DNA of 64,000 bases from Amoebophrya sp. A120 (Eukaryota; Sar; Dinophyceae; Syndiniales; Amoebophryaceae), in assembly GCA_905178155.1 (NCBI GenBank), contig CAJINV010000001.1:1787904-1851903 (forward strand), in the 5' to 3' direction. Position 1 is the stretch's first letter. Every line of letters begins with the position of its first letter. Positions 35,914 through 46,861 of this stretch are shown here, one piece after another. Under the pieces are notes generated by a model. That model saw nothing but the letters and a program-made list of their open reading frames with translations. It did not search any database and was not told where the DNA came from. The position numbers were made by a program, and so were the translations under genes.

Positions 35914-38170
35914 AGTTGCTCAACTGAATCCAAGGCACTTGACGAAGTTTCTGTAGGTACGTCGTCTGGAGAAGACCAGGTCCGCTTCGTGCTGTTGCTG
36001 GTTGCTTTTCTCGAAAGCCAAGGACTTCTTCTACTCCGGAGCCGCCGATACAAAATTCTACGTAGGTGAAGTTCTTGTTGTCCTCCTTAACCCACTGCCA
36101 CTCTGCAGTTACTCTACCAGTACAACTCCTGATGATTCAAACAAATCTGATTTGCTGCCGATGAAACTACGCGGTAAACCGTTGACTGATGGACGGGAGA
36201 TGAGGTCCTTTTTCCTTACCCGCTTGAGGAGGATGTTGATTCTGCCCGAGGGGATGTTGATGATGATGGTGTTGTTTTTTTACGTATTCAGAATTTGCAG
36301 GCTTGTTGTATTTCAGCGGCGACCTGATATACTATTCATAAATTTGTTTCCAGTTGGCCTTGTTATCGTCCTCTAACAGGCAATAGGTTTTCGGGAAAGA
36401 GCCTACTCGTGGCTTGCTCGACGGGCTATCAATCCTGACCCTTCTGAAGTCCTCAATATCCAACCCAAGTACAGTGATGAAAGTCCTTGGAAAAGTTGTC
36501 CCAATACTAGATGTGTGACAGTAGTCTAGTTCCAATCAACTACAACTTGTTTTCCCGCCTTTCGTTGTTCTTTCTACTTTGGATTGCAAAATCAGACAAA
36601 ATTGATGAATTTGCTAAAAAATCATGATTTAGAGGGTCGTCACTTCCGAGCTCTAGAGAAAGTTCGTGGGTATTCTAAAAGTGTATTTTTGTGTTTCTAT
36701 GTTCTTGGGACAACAACGACAAGAAGTTACAACTTTCGAAGCATTTTCAGCTTTCAGCCGATAAAAAATGCCAAGGGAGAAGTCCTCATAATTCTACAAG
36801 TTTTCTTCTTACGTGTCACGACAAACGTGGTCCAAAACCAAAATAAAGAGGCCACAATCTTCTACGTATACGTCTACACGATCGCGAGTAGCATTGAAAA
36901 AATTATATTATGTATTGACTTTTTTTTGTATCCGCGGCCTCACTGTAAGATTAGCGTTAATTATCGTCTGCACTTCATGGTGAAAAATCTTCGGAGGCAA
37001 AAACAAAATACGCGCGGCTATTCAAGTCTCGTTGGATCGACGTTATTCAGGAGAAGTCCAAGCCACAAAAAAGTGGTCCAACAGGGTTGCTCTTAGGACT
37101 ACGAAAGAACTGATCCAACCCGAATCTTCTCGTCAAACTAAAAACTATAAAGATAAACTAGAGCTGCACGTTCTTCGCGACGTCTAGGCCTAGGAACACT
37201 ACAACGATCTTCACGCGACTATCTATACGATGTTGATCTTGAAACCAGGCAAGGAATAAATAGAAACGAGATCCACCCTTGTTGTTCTTTTCTGCTCTAG
37301 CAGCTCGGGCTCGACATAGTCATTGTATAACACGAGATCTTCATTGAATTGCTGGTCGTCGCCTTCGGGAAAGAAATGCTATAATTGTGAGTCATAATTG
37401 AATAAAGTGTCACATCAAGAAGGATGTGGGTACTTATCAGCGAAAAAATTCTCGATCAACACAAGCGCGTAAGGCCGTTGTTCTAGTACCTGACGTCGTT
37501 TCGATCGAGATCCTCGAAGCAGTAAGCAACGACGTCAGAAGCTGCAACTAGGGAGATGTACTTAATAGGGGAACATCATTGGAATTTTACAAGTGCCCTG
37601 CCTTTCTCGCCGGCGGATGGAAAAACAAAAAGCCACTGGCCAGAGGACAGAGAAAGCCTGCTTTCCTCGCGGTTTACGGCAGCGCCTCGAAGCTGCTGTT
37701 GCTACATCCATGTGATGTTTTGCAGTATTTTTTTTTTTCGGTAAAAAATCATTCAAAGAAGATGTTCTGTCGCCTAAAGTCAAAGTGAGGAGTCGTTGTC
37801 GTTGTTCGTCAGGATATTAAAGACGTACAAGCTAAGTACGCCAGAACGGCAACCTGCTCCAACAAAGATCCTTGCCTTTAAAATTCCACAAAGAAAAATA
37901 TTTTTTTCATCCATTTTTGTTTTTCAACACTACGTAGTAAGTAAGTTCCATTCATACATAGTTGTAAACGCCGCTCGTGCGACGTCACACCTCCATCGCA
38001 TCCGTATCTTCGCCTGCTAAATGATACATATGCTTTTTCGTGTTTGATTCTCCTTCATCTTCCGTAGACGAAGTTCATTCCGTACGATTACGAAGAAGTT
38101 TCTCCATAATTAGGGTCAGAGAATCCATCACCCGAAGCGACGCAAGCCCAACCATCCCAACATCGTGCAT
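35914..38170. other. 2.3-kb intergenic region, no gene seen
   Basis: AT-rich spacer upstream of the kinase. A 170-codon plus frame (36584-37096) and a 67-codon minus frame (36332-36535) lack motifs and I do not call them. The minus one could be a 5' exon of the kinase, but the ATG at 35913 gives a complete protein without it. Confidence 0.45.
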
Positions 38171-40889
38171 TCACTCCACCACATCTTTCCGCTTGGCCAG
38201 AAAGCACCAGGTCGAGTTTTCGTTCTGCACGATGGCCCGCGTGTTCTGTCCCAGCACCGAAACCTGCAAATTGTCTTCCAGAAACTCGTAGCCCGCGGCC
38301 TCGATGAAAAAACGCAAATCCGCGACGGAAAGCGGCAGGTCGGTCGAAAAGGGCTTGTGCCGGGTAGGGTTCGTCTGGTCCAGGTGTCCCGACCCGCTCT
38401 GCTCGGCGCGCAGATCGAAGGCCGGCGTCATCCAGCGGTAGCTGGCGGTGCCGATGTGGAGCCAGTACATCGCCTTGGACTTCTTCACCTCGAAAAGCTT
38501 GTCCAAAAACCAACTGGATTCCTTTTCCACGTGGCCCTCCCGTTCGGAGATAAACTTGGAAATGTACCCCAGCTTGCCGTACAACTTCAGTGGCGGGGCA
38601 TACGCAAATCCGTAACTGGTCACAAACACGGTCGTCGGGCCTTCTTCTACAGCCGCTGTTGTTGATTTGCTGACCGTACTAGAGTTTTTAACTGAGGGTG
38701 TCAGAGCTGGGTAGTCCGCACTTGTCGCCGGGATCTTGTCATTATCTGCTTTATTGTGTTTCTCGGATTGGTGTCCACCTGCCGTCTGTGGCTCGTCGCT
38801 GTTGTGCGTCGAGGTTGCAGTGCCATTGCTGTCTTGCTGCCACAATTTCTCGACAGAAAACATCTTTAGTGCGTTGGCTTGGAGCTCCTTCACGTCGGGG
38901 AGATTCAACATTTGCGACGTGGCAGGCCCGTTTTGCGAGGACACCATGTCGACATCCTGGACATTTTCCATCGCCGTCCCACTTTGTTCTAGCACTGCGG
39001 CTTCCTTAGCAGCCGATCCGCGCAACCAGGCAGGCAGGCGCTGGAGAATGCCGCTTTTCTTTTTGTCTTCGCCCGAAGCAGTTGTTTGCTCTTTGAGTTT
39101 ATTATTTTCTTCACCGCTGTTGACCACGTTCGCATCAGCCAAGTCGGGGGTGGACGTGGTTTTCTGCTTTTTTGCGGATTTTTTACTTGACGACTTTGCT
39201 GTCCCTGTTTTGTTCTCCTGCTCATCACCCGAGCAACTGGAGGAACTATCTGGCTCTCCGCCCGCGAAGTTGAGCCTTGCCTCCTGTTTCGCGTCATCCG
39301 CCCGCTCCAGGGCGGTCTTGAGCTTGGTTGTCTCGTCCAGAAAAATGTCCGGAAATGTGATCGGCCGGAGATGCTCGTCGTACTGGATGCGGTTGTTGCG
39401 ATCTGCCGCGTATGGGTACATTGTCCATGTGGTGCGGTCCGGATTCAACATCTGCTTGGTTAGTTCGTGCTCCAGGGGGTCAGCGAACCGGGTAGCGACT
39501 TCAAAAAGGTCACCATATCTGAAAAGTATTGGAGAGTTCTTTGTGCTTTTTTTTTTCGTGCAAAATAATTTGATCATGCAGGCGTGCCACTGCTGCTGCT
39601 GCTGCTGCTGCTCTTGCTACGGAAAGAACGCGCGATGAATACAGCGTCAAATCTAGTAAACAAGAGAATCAGTTGCACGTACTAACTTACCCTTTTGCCA
39701 AGAACTCGTAGGTTAACCGGCCTAACCAGGACCCGTCCAAAACAATCTTGGCCTGCTTTTTCTTTTCCACAGTCACAGTCGCACCGTTGTTCACCCCCCA
39801 CGCAGTCTTCTTGACCGGTGGAGCTGCTGCTTCCGTTGTAGAAGTAGCTTTCTGACCTAGTGAAGAACCACCAGTTGATGTGCTGCTGCCCACAATCTTG
39901 TGCAACCGGACGATCTTGTCCACGTAGCGGAAAAACACGCCCAACAGTGGCTTTCGCTCCAGCTCGCCCTCCTCCGACCAGAAACTTACCAGGATTTTCG
40001 CAATGCGCTCCCCGTTTAGAGCGCCAAACCGCTTCGGGTTGTAGACCGGCGAGAGATTTTTCGGCAGGTTCAACAGATCGCACATCTCGTTCTCGTTGTG
40101 TTTCACGCACTGCGCCAGCCTCGTCACGTGGTCGTCCACCTGAAAACACAGCAGGTTTTTGTCGTCGACCGAGAGGTATCGGAGCCAGTGCTCTTCGACC
40201 TGCGCCTTCCGGGTTGTCGCGGAAAATAACCCGAAACTGCTCGCATTGATGTTCATGCGCTTCATAAGCTCCTGGTTCTCCTTTCGGTAGTTCATATCAC
40301 CGGTCATCGGAGAAGTAGGGGGGCCTTGGGGACCGAAAACGACCGGTGAAGTAGAAGCAACTCCTGGCGTGATGCAAGAAGCAGGTGTAGCTGCATGATC
40401 GCCTTGCACAAGGGACATCCCAGCGGCCTTGATGGGCTGGTGCTGCCGCCACGAGCTGCTGCTGGGCGAGGGGGTAAGGGCTTGCATCTGCTCCAAACCA
40501 TTTTTTTCCTCTTCCTGATCCACCGGGAGGTTTTGTGTCTTGCTTCCTGGTGGCATCGCTGCTCCTGCGGCATTCGTCGAAGTAGTTGTCACAACGGTAC
40601 CAGTTGTACCGCTCGTCGTTGGACTTTTCGACGCCGCTCGTGAAGTTGTAGACGACACCGGCATAGTACTTTTACCTCCACTTTTCAGCGCCTTGCTGTT
40701 CGACTTCGGGTCGGCAAATTCCGTCGGAGGAATAACGCGGGTCGCCTTTTGATCTTGCGGTTGCGCTGGTGTGCCAGCCGGAGTTTTGTTACCCAAGGTT
40801 GTTGTAGTAGTAGAATCTCCCCCCTTAAGATTTGCGTCGACCTGCATCTTCATCTGCGCAGCGTCACCTTCCGGACGAGAAATCGCCAT
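38171..40889 (-). CDS. Uncharacterised 848-aa protein
   Basis: Family not recognised. Exons 39691-40889 (ATG at 40889) and 38171-39518 join through a 172-nt GT-AG intron (39519-39690) to read ..FLAKGYGDLFEVATRF... Residues 1 to about 200 are Thr/Ser/Pro-rich low complexity. About 215-400 look globular: EEHWLRYLSVDDKNLLCF, LLNLPKNLSPVYNP, RIAKILVSFWSEEGELERK, GVFFRYVDKIVRLH. A second ordered stretch follows the intron (FADPLEHELTKQM, YAADRNNRIQYDEHLRP). After an acidic/Lys-rich linker, the last 150 residues are again ordered, with TTVFVTSYGFAYAPPLKLYG, AMYWLHIGTASYRWMTP and DLRFFIEAAGYEFLEDNL. No signal peptide, membrane span or catalytic motif seen. The intron holds a run of eight CTG triplets near 39588-39612. 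Confidence 0.7.
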
Positions 40890-41750
40890 GGTTAGGTAGA
40901 AGCCGAGGAATCAATAAGTCCTGTGACCGAGTGGAAATGATTCGATGAATGGCGTGCGGCAGCCAAGAAATGGCTCGAAGATCACTTCAGGCGGTAGAAA
41001 GAAAACACGATCTACTACGTTGACAACTTCTTCTAACATTCCGCTTCCATAGTCGGCACTGCGTCTTTGCTAGGAAATCGAAAAGAGTAGGCGTGCCAAT
41101 TTTCAGTTGTAGTAAAATCATAACATCATGATGCTATTGTAAAACATGTGGATACTACTAGAGCTTCGTATTGACAAAGCCACGCAGCTGCAGACGCAAG
41201 GTGATGAAGGAAAAGCTCAAAATTGTTCTAGCTAGTATTCACGACGAAACGTCGCCCGGTCGTGGTGATGTCGTAGCTTCATCTTGGCGCAACAAAACAC
41301 GAGCTACATTCTGCTGGCGCTGGCGCTGACGGATCTTGTTCTGATGTTATTTGGCATTCATCTATCTTTCACTTTCGGCAGCGGATCTAGGGATTGAATA
41401 TTGAAACTTTGTTTCTGCGAAACAAAAGCTCCTTCCGTTGAAGTTGATACCACAATCGTCAAAATCGAACATCCTTGTCTTCCTTCGTCGTTGATGTTGA
41501 ATACAGTTACGGGGATGATTTTTTGTCATGTGAGCGTGACATCACGCTTGGTGGTATTCTGGAAAACGAAGGCGGCAGGCGGAGCCTGTGCGAGGCACCC
41601 TGAGGTATAGATTCTGTGTCAACGTCTTCGACTCTTTTTTCAACATTTTCTTCTGCTTGATAGAGGTCGCACGGCAAGAAGTAGGTGGACGTGGTTTATT
41701 TGAAAATTGTTCCAAGCCACGTTTTCATCCCCGCACCACCACCACTTTTC
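40890..41750. other. Intergenic region, no gene seen
   Basis: Spacer between the unknown 848-aa gene start and the syntaxin stop. The plus-strand 69-codon frame at 41401-41610 shows no features. No repeats noticed. Confidence 0.5.
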
Positions 41751-43351
41751 TCAGCCCCACTTGACCATCAACAATAAAACCTCGATGCAAATGGCCACGA
41801 CGAAGAAGATGATGCACTTGGTCGCCCGGGCGGACTTGTGCGCCTTTTCCGCCTTGACCAATTGCACGTTGGCTTCCCGGGACTGGTTGACCACCTGCTC
41901 CACGTTGTAGTCGATTCTGTCGAGCATCGTTCCCTGATCGATCATATGCATTGCAAAAGTACCGCACTCGTAGGGTAGTTGTAATCGCAATTATGCATGA
42001 CAAACCGCCGTCACCTTCCTGAGCTAAAACAGCATTAGAAATTCCAATTTGCAAGATGACGGAGTTTATCATCATGCGATTCGTACGTACTAGTACGATA
42101 CTTTTATTGCAATTTATAGATCACCAGCACGGCGAGTTCCTTGAACAACGTGTGCAGCTCCTGGATGGATTGCGCGATCTTCTTGATTTCCTCGTTTCGA
42201 TGGGCGACGTTAAACTCGACTTCTTCCAATTGCAGCAGTTGGGCGTCGGAAAGCTGCGACCGCGAACTGCCACCAGCGGCGGGCTCACTGATCGTTTTTG
42301 TTTAGTTTCGTAGTTATTATCTCTCCCAAAGTTGATAACCGTCACTACGGACGCAATGACACATGGAAGGACATCTACACCGTGAGAAACACTCAATGTT
42401 GCGTCGAGCGTCTACTTAGAAGAGTGTAAGACTAAGTTTCATACCCTATGTCATCCCATATCATGTCGTTCCCGCGGCCCTTCAAGCCTGCGACGTAGGA
42501 TTTCTGGAACAAGCGAAATTCCTGTGACAGCTGCTGGAGCTGCGTCGCCAGGTTCCGCTGTGCGTTCTGTCGAAGAACGTACTCCTTGTTCGTCATACCT
42601 GATGTGGTGTAGTTGTGTTGATGAAGTTGTAGTGGAGCAGAATCCTCTTCCGTAGAGCGCTGCTGTCAAGAGCTGCAGACATTCGAACTGCGGTCCATGA
42701 CCTGCTTTGGGTCTATCTTAGTAGATACTGCATACGTACACAGCTAGCAATGGCCAATTTCACATACAAAAGCGATCCGTCTGCGTTTCACTTAAGTACC
42801 CATGTCTGCCCCTTGCGTTTGAATTCGCCGGATCAATTCCTCGCATGTTTTGAACAGACTACTTATCTGCGTTGATATCACCTCGATGTCCTTGTCTGGC
42901 ACGTCGCTATCGGGTGCGAAAACCTGTTTTCGAGTGCGTTTTTCAACACCTGTCGTCCCACATGTCTTTATCACATTTTTGGTTTCATCTTCACAGACGA
43001 GGGTTTTTTCGCTACTAGAGAAAAATCCACTCTTACCTGTCGTAACCGCTTCTGTTGGGCCTGCTGCAATTTGGTCAGTTTGTCCTTGATTTTTATGATG
43101 TTGTCCTGGGTTTCGCCGACGATGTCCATCCACTGGGGTGGGAGCACGTCCAGCTCAATGTCCCCCCGGTACGAGGAGGAAGACGACGATCCGCCGCTCT
43201 GCACCTGGTTGGACAGTAGTCTTGCGGAGGAATTTTCCGTCAGGAAACTTCCGGCGAACCGGTTCTTCTTCTGTTTGTGGTCCGCCCGGTACTTCATGTA
43301 GGTGGAAGTCAGGTTGCGCGAAATCATCGTCCTGCTCGTGGCGCCCTCCAT
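41751..43351 (-). CDS. STX16: Syntaxin-16/Tlg2-like Qa-SNARE
   Basis: Tail-anchored t-SNARE for endosome-to-Golgi fusion. Five exons give 316 aa: 43037-43351 (ATG at 43351), 42800-42923, 42445-42598, 42119-42287, 41751-41939. Three introns are GT-AG; the fourth is an inverted-repeat element. N-terminus RNLTSTYMKYR and LPPQWMDIVGETQDNIIKIK match the syntaxin-16 signature, followed by Habc helices (STQISSLFKTCEELIRRIQ). The SNARE motif runs from VAHRNEEIKKIAQSIQEL through FKELAVLVIDQGTMLDRID to EQVVNQSREANVQLVKAEKA, with the expected zero-layer Gln in DQG. A single C-terminal membrane span (CIIFFVVAICIEVLLLM) ends the protein three residues from the stop. Length is close to human STX16 (about 325 aa). 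Confidence 0.93.
41945..42118 (-). mobile_element. Introner-like element in the syntaxin SNARE motif
   Basis: 174 bp. Starts TATGCATTGCAAAAGTACCG, ends with the inverted CGATACTTTTATTGCAATTTATA. Perfect direct repeat GATCA at 41940-41944 and 42119-42123. Holds GCATGACAAA and ACAGCATTAGAAATTCC. Its removal creates ..VLVIDQGTM.., placing the junction one residue before the zero-layer glutamine; retained, it would truncate the SNARE motif and anchor. Confidence 0.9.
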
Positions 43352-44379
43352 AATTGTGCTGGAGGTATCCGTAATATTGGAACACGACGACGCAGAAGAG
43401 GGGATAGGGTGCGAGGGTTATTTCACAAACAATCGCACTACACGTCCTAGCGGAGAACGCCGGCTTCTAGGGGGAGAGCGTCTTGTTCCTGTGGTGACTC
43501 CAAACGAGGTCCCATGTGGTTGTTAGAAGAAAGAGCTGGTGCCTGGTGCTAATGCAGTTGTCTGCCGGAAGGAGCTCCAAGGTTTAGTCTGAGAAAAGGA
43601 ACTAGACCTGTAAAAACATCCAGGACAAGCGCAAGCGAGAACTGAATCATGAAACAAACGAGCGTGGAAGCGCACATGACGTGATGACGTTCACAACTCT
43701 GTGGAGATCACTTTCAATTCGCGAAATTTTAAAGCGCAGACGGGGATGGAAGCTTCGTAATTGTATATCATGATGCATTTTTTCACCTAGTTGTCAGCTG
43801 TGAGTGTGACTATGAAGATGGAGAGCCACGTTTATCTTTATATTGTGCTGAATGACGACTACAGGAGCTAGAGGCGGGTCCTGATGTAAATGATTGTTGA
43901 TATGCTACAATCACATACTGTTGACTGCATCATTTTCCCGAAGCGATCGAGCGTGACCTTATCCGTTGGCTTTACGCTGTACTTAGAACACTTGTCCAGA
44001 TGAAATGCTACTCCATCCCCCGCAAACGAAGTCAAGAACATTTAAAAGAAGATAACTGCTCAGCTGGAACACATGCGTCCTCCATGTGCGTCTGTACACG
44101 GTCGTTTCTTTGAATCGTTTGCAGGCGGATCAGTCGATGAAGAGAGAATCTCAGCCCCCCGGTCCATCGTGAGAATATTAATAGCTGGCATGTTATTAGT
44201 AGGAGCCGGCATAATTCGTGCCGCATTTACGTCTATTCGCGGTTGTTATATCGTCTTTGATGTCGTCATCGTCCTTTTTCTTTCATGCGATGCCACCGCT
44301 CACATCAGAGACAGAGATGAACCTGCCTCACCTCTGCTGTACCCCTACGCTACTTGGCAACATTTTTCTACTTCTAGTT
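43352..44379. other. Intergenic region, no gene seen
   Basis: Spacer between the syntaxin start and the stop of the first tandem paralogue. Only short frames without features; a plus frame at 44073-44525 runs antisense to the end of the paralogue and is a shadow. Confidence 0.5.
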
Positions 44380-45910
44380 CTAGATACGGTTCCGCATGCC
44401 CCCGTGCAAAGTTGCGTCGCGCAATGCTGACGAAGAGTCCAAGCGCGGTCGGAGGCGAATTGGAAGACGCGGCTCAACTTCTCCGCGCTGACGTAAACGG
44501 ATCCAAGCTGCCTCTTCTAGATTAGGGTCCCGTTCCTGTTCCTGAAACAAAGCCAGCAGGCCTGGCGTCTTGCTGCTTAGTCGCTCCGCTACGCTCGGAA
44601 CAAGGTCGGCAAATTTGTCCTTGTTGGTAAGCGCAAAACGCTTGACGTCGCGTTTAAAGAGTGGCGGGCGTCTCTGTTCGGAAAGGAGACATTCGGACGA
44701 CACCGTTTCCCAGACTTCCTCATCAACAACACACTCTCCTTTACCTTCCGAAAAAGTCTTCAAAGCGAGATCGCAGATGGCTTTATGCGCTTTTGCGGCC
44801 GCCGTTTCTATTGCCTTTATGAAACATTTTTCAAACGATGACAAACTTTCTATTTCAGCAGACTGCTTCCAATCCTTGCTCGAGGCATCGGCGTGTCTCC
44901 AACCGACTATCGGTTTTCCTTCGCGAACGGCGTCAATGTAGTCCAGTTGGTCCTCCGTGCAAGCCCAGGGTCCGCAATAGAAACCTGCTTCCCATGAAAC
45001 AGTGTACGGCAGGGGCATGTCAACATTTCGAAAGCGACTTATCTTCTCCGTCGATATCTCGTTGCCTTCTGCGTCTAGAGCTTTGTAACCTTTTCGATCC
45101 AAATAACACGCGACGATCTGGGGATCGATCGAATCGCCTTCCTTGTCTACGGGCGCCGCCTCAGCGATTTCCTCTGTGATGATGAACTCTTCTGCGCCCC
45201 TCCGCGCTGCGGCAAGGATGAGCCCTTCATAGTACTGGATAGCACGCAACCGGTCAGTTGCTCGAGCTGTCTCCGTCGCGACTTCGGCTCCCAGTGCGCC
45301 AGTGGTCTCACTCGGACCTGCTTGCCCAAGAAAGGCACGGATAACCCGACGCACGTCACCTGGTAGGGACTTCTTTCGCTCGCGCGCAACTGGCCGAGTG
45401 GCAAAAAACTGCCAGAGATTGATCTGTTATATTGTTTTCTTAGTTTTCATTTTAATACTCCGGCAATGGACTGACCATGCGACGAGTGTGGTTTTTCATG
45501 TAGAAAAAAAGACTACTGCTCACGACCTCACCGTCGCCACTGCGAAACAAGTGGAGAGCGGCTCCGTTATTTCAGAACCAACGGCCGGCACTGATCATCA
45601 GCACCTGGATCAGACCAGCGCAACAAGCATTTAGCGCTATCATGGACTCAGCATCTAATTGCCATACTTGTTACGCACTTACCTGCGCATCCAGAACTCT
45701 AGTAGCGCAGCTGATCTCCATATTTCTGTAGGAGACCTCCTTGACTTTGTCGATCCAATCCTGGTATTTCCCCTTGTAACTGATCAGCAAATCTGGCACG
45801 GTGGGTTCGCGAGGAGCACCATCTTGCCTAGTTCCGTTCGCAATGTCCTCCATTTCGGCGGCGTTGCTGCGTGTAGGCGCGCTACTACTACTGGTGCTTG
45901 CGGCCGCCAT
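44380..45910 (-). CDS. Tandem paralogue A, uncharacterised family (423 aa)
   Basis: Family not recognised. Exon 1 is 45683-45910 and exon 2 is 44380-45423, with a 259-nt GT-AG intron in phase 0. I chose the ATG at 45910 because it lines up exactly with paralogue B and gives the same 76-residue exon 1; the frame is open further upstream with a Leu-rich stretch. Shared blocks: REPTVPDLL.SYKGKYQDWI, TRVLDAQ at the splice, INLWQFFATR.VAR, KKSLP.DVRRVIR.FLGQ, ATETARATDRLRAIQYYEGL, EFVVDE.VW, and a closing PRLP.RLRP. The middle (about residues 180-260) diverges strongly. No signal peptide, membrane span or enzyme motif seen; the product is mostly helical-looking and charged. Confidence 0.78.
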
Positions 45911-46861
45911 ATTAATGGGTGGTCCTCTGTTTCTGAAAAGTAAAAGTAAAAGTTCCAGCAGAAGTAATGGGGAAAATGACAAGACGTCGAGCAATGTCGT
46001 CGTATATTAATTTGGAGCCAGTGCTCGCGCAACACACAGATGCAGATCAAAGAGATATGTCTACCCTCAGATCAAGTCGTTGAAAAGCGAAGACCAAAAG
46101 TGTTCATCAAAGTCGTTCTAGTGTCACGGACTCATCCCTTTTTCTGCTTGCGCTGGAAGATTGAAAGACTTCGAAGCACTTAAACAACGAGGAGTACCTA
46201 CAAATTTCTTAAAAAGCCTAGTACTCAGAAGTAGACGATCATAGGCAGCTCTGCGCCTTTCTCTTTTTTGCCTGAAAGGAGGCTCAATTTGTAGAGCTGG
46301 TTTCGAAAGGACGCGCACCACGACTGAAACCCCGAATAGAAGATACTCTGACGCGAAACGCAAGCAAGTGGATCGGTGGTAGAACAAGTACTATTAGAGC
46401 TGCAACTTGTCTTGCGTAACATACATGCTCGTGGTCGCTAGTAGTGCCAATCTGCCGTGCAGCGAATGCGATTGTCAACAAATTTGAACTTCTCACAACG
46501 GCTGCACTATTTTACCGCAGGCATAGAGAGATTGTAGATGGACACAAAGAAGCGAGCCTCTATGTTCTGACGTGATGAGCTTGAGTCTTCGTGAAGCGAC
46601 ATTCACTTCGTAACTGTCACTGTTTTGCACACGCATTTTTACAATCGACGAACACCCGCACCGTATCGGAAACTGGATGCAAGCATTTCATCCAATGAGT
46701 TCTTCCATCTCGATCGCGGCAATAGCAGTCAAGAATTATCAGGAGACACCGTAGCTGCTGCACATGCAGTCGTTTCTATTCACAATTACTCGCTGCCATC
46801 ACGGCGTCAGAATCTTCCGTGCGTGGTTGTCCTCTTGCGGCCAAACCTGCGCCAACTGTAG
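45911..46861. other. Spacer between tandem paralogues; duplicated upstream sequence
   Basis: No gene. Segments here resemble the region upstream of paralogue B: TTTTTCTGCTTGCG near 46140 versus TTTTTCTGTCTGCG near 48750; GGAGGCTCAAT near 46280 versus 48865; CTCTGACGCG with GCAAGCAAGT near 46350 versus CTCTGACGCG with AAGCAAGT near 48935. The duplication therefore covers about 0.5 kb of 5' flank as well as the coding sequence. Confidence 0.6.

Noticed and set aside
36584-37096. 170-codon plus-strand frame in AT-rich spacer
   Set aside because: Only strand-discordant frame of this size in spacer DNA. Composition is close to random and there is no domain.
38736-39638. 300-codon plus frame
   Set aside because: Antisense to the 848-aa protein gene, whose two exons splice in frame and show globular segments.
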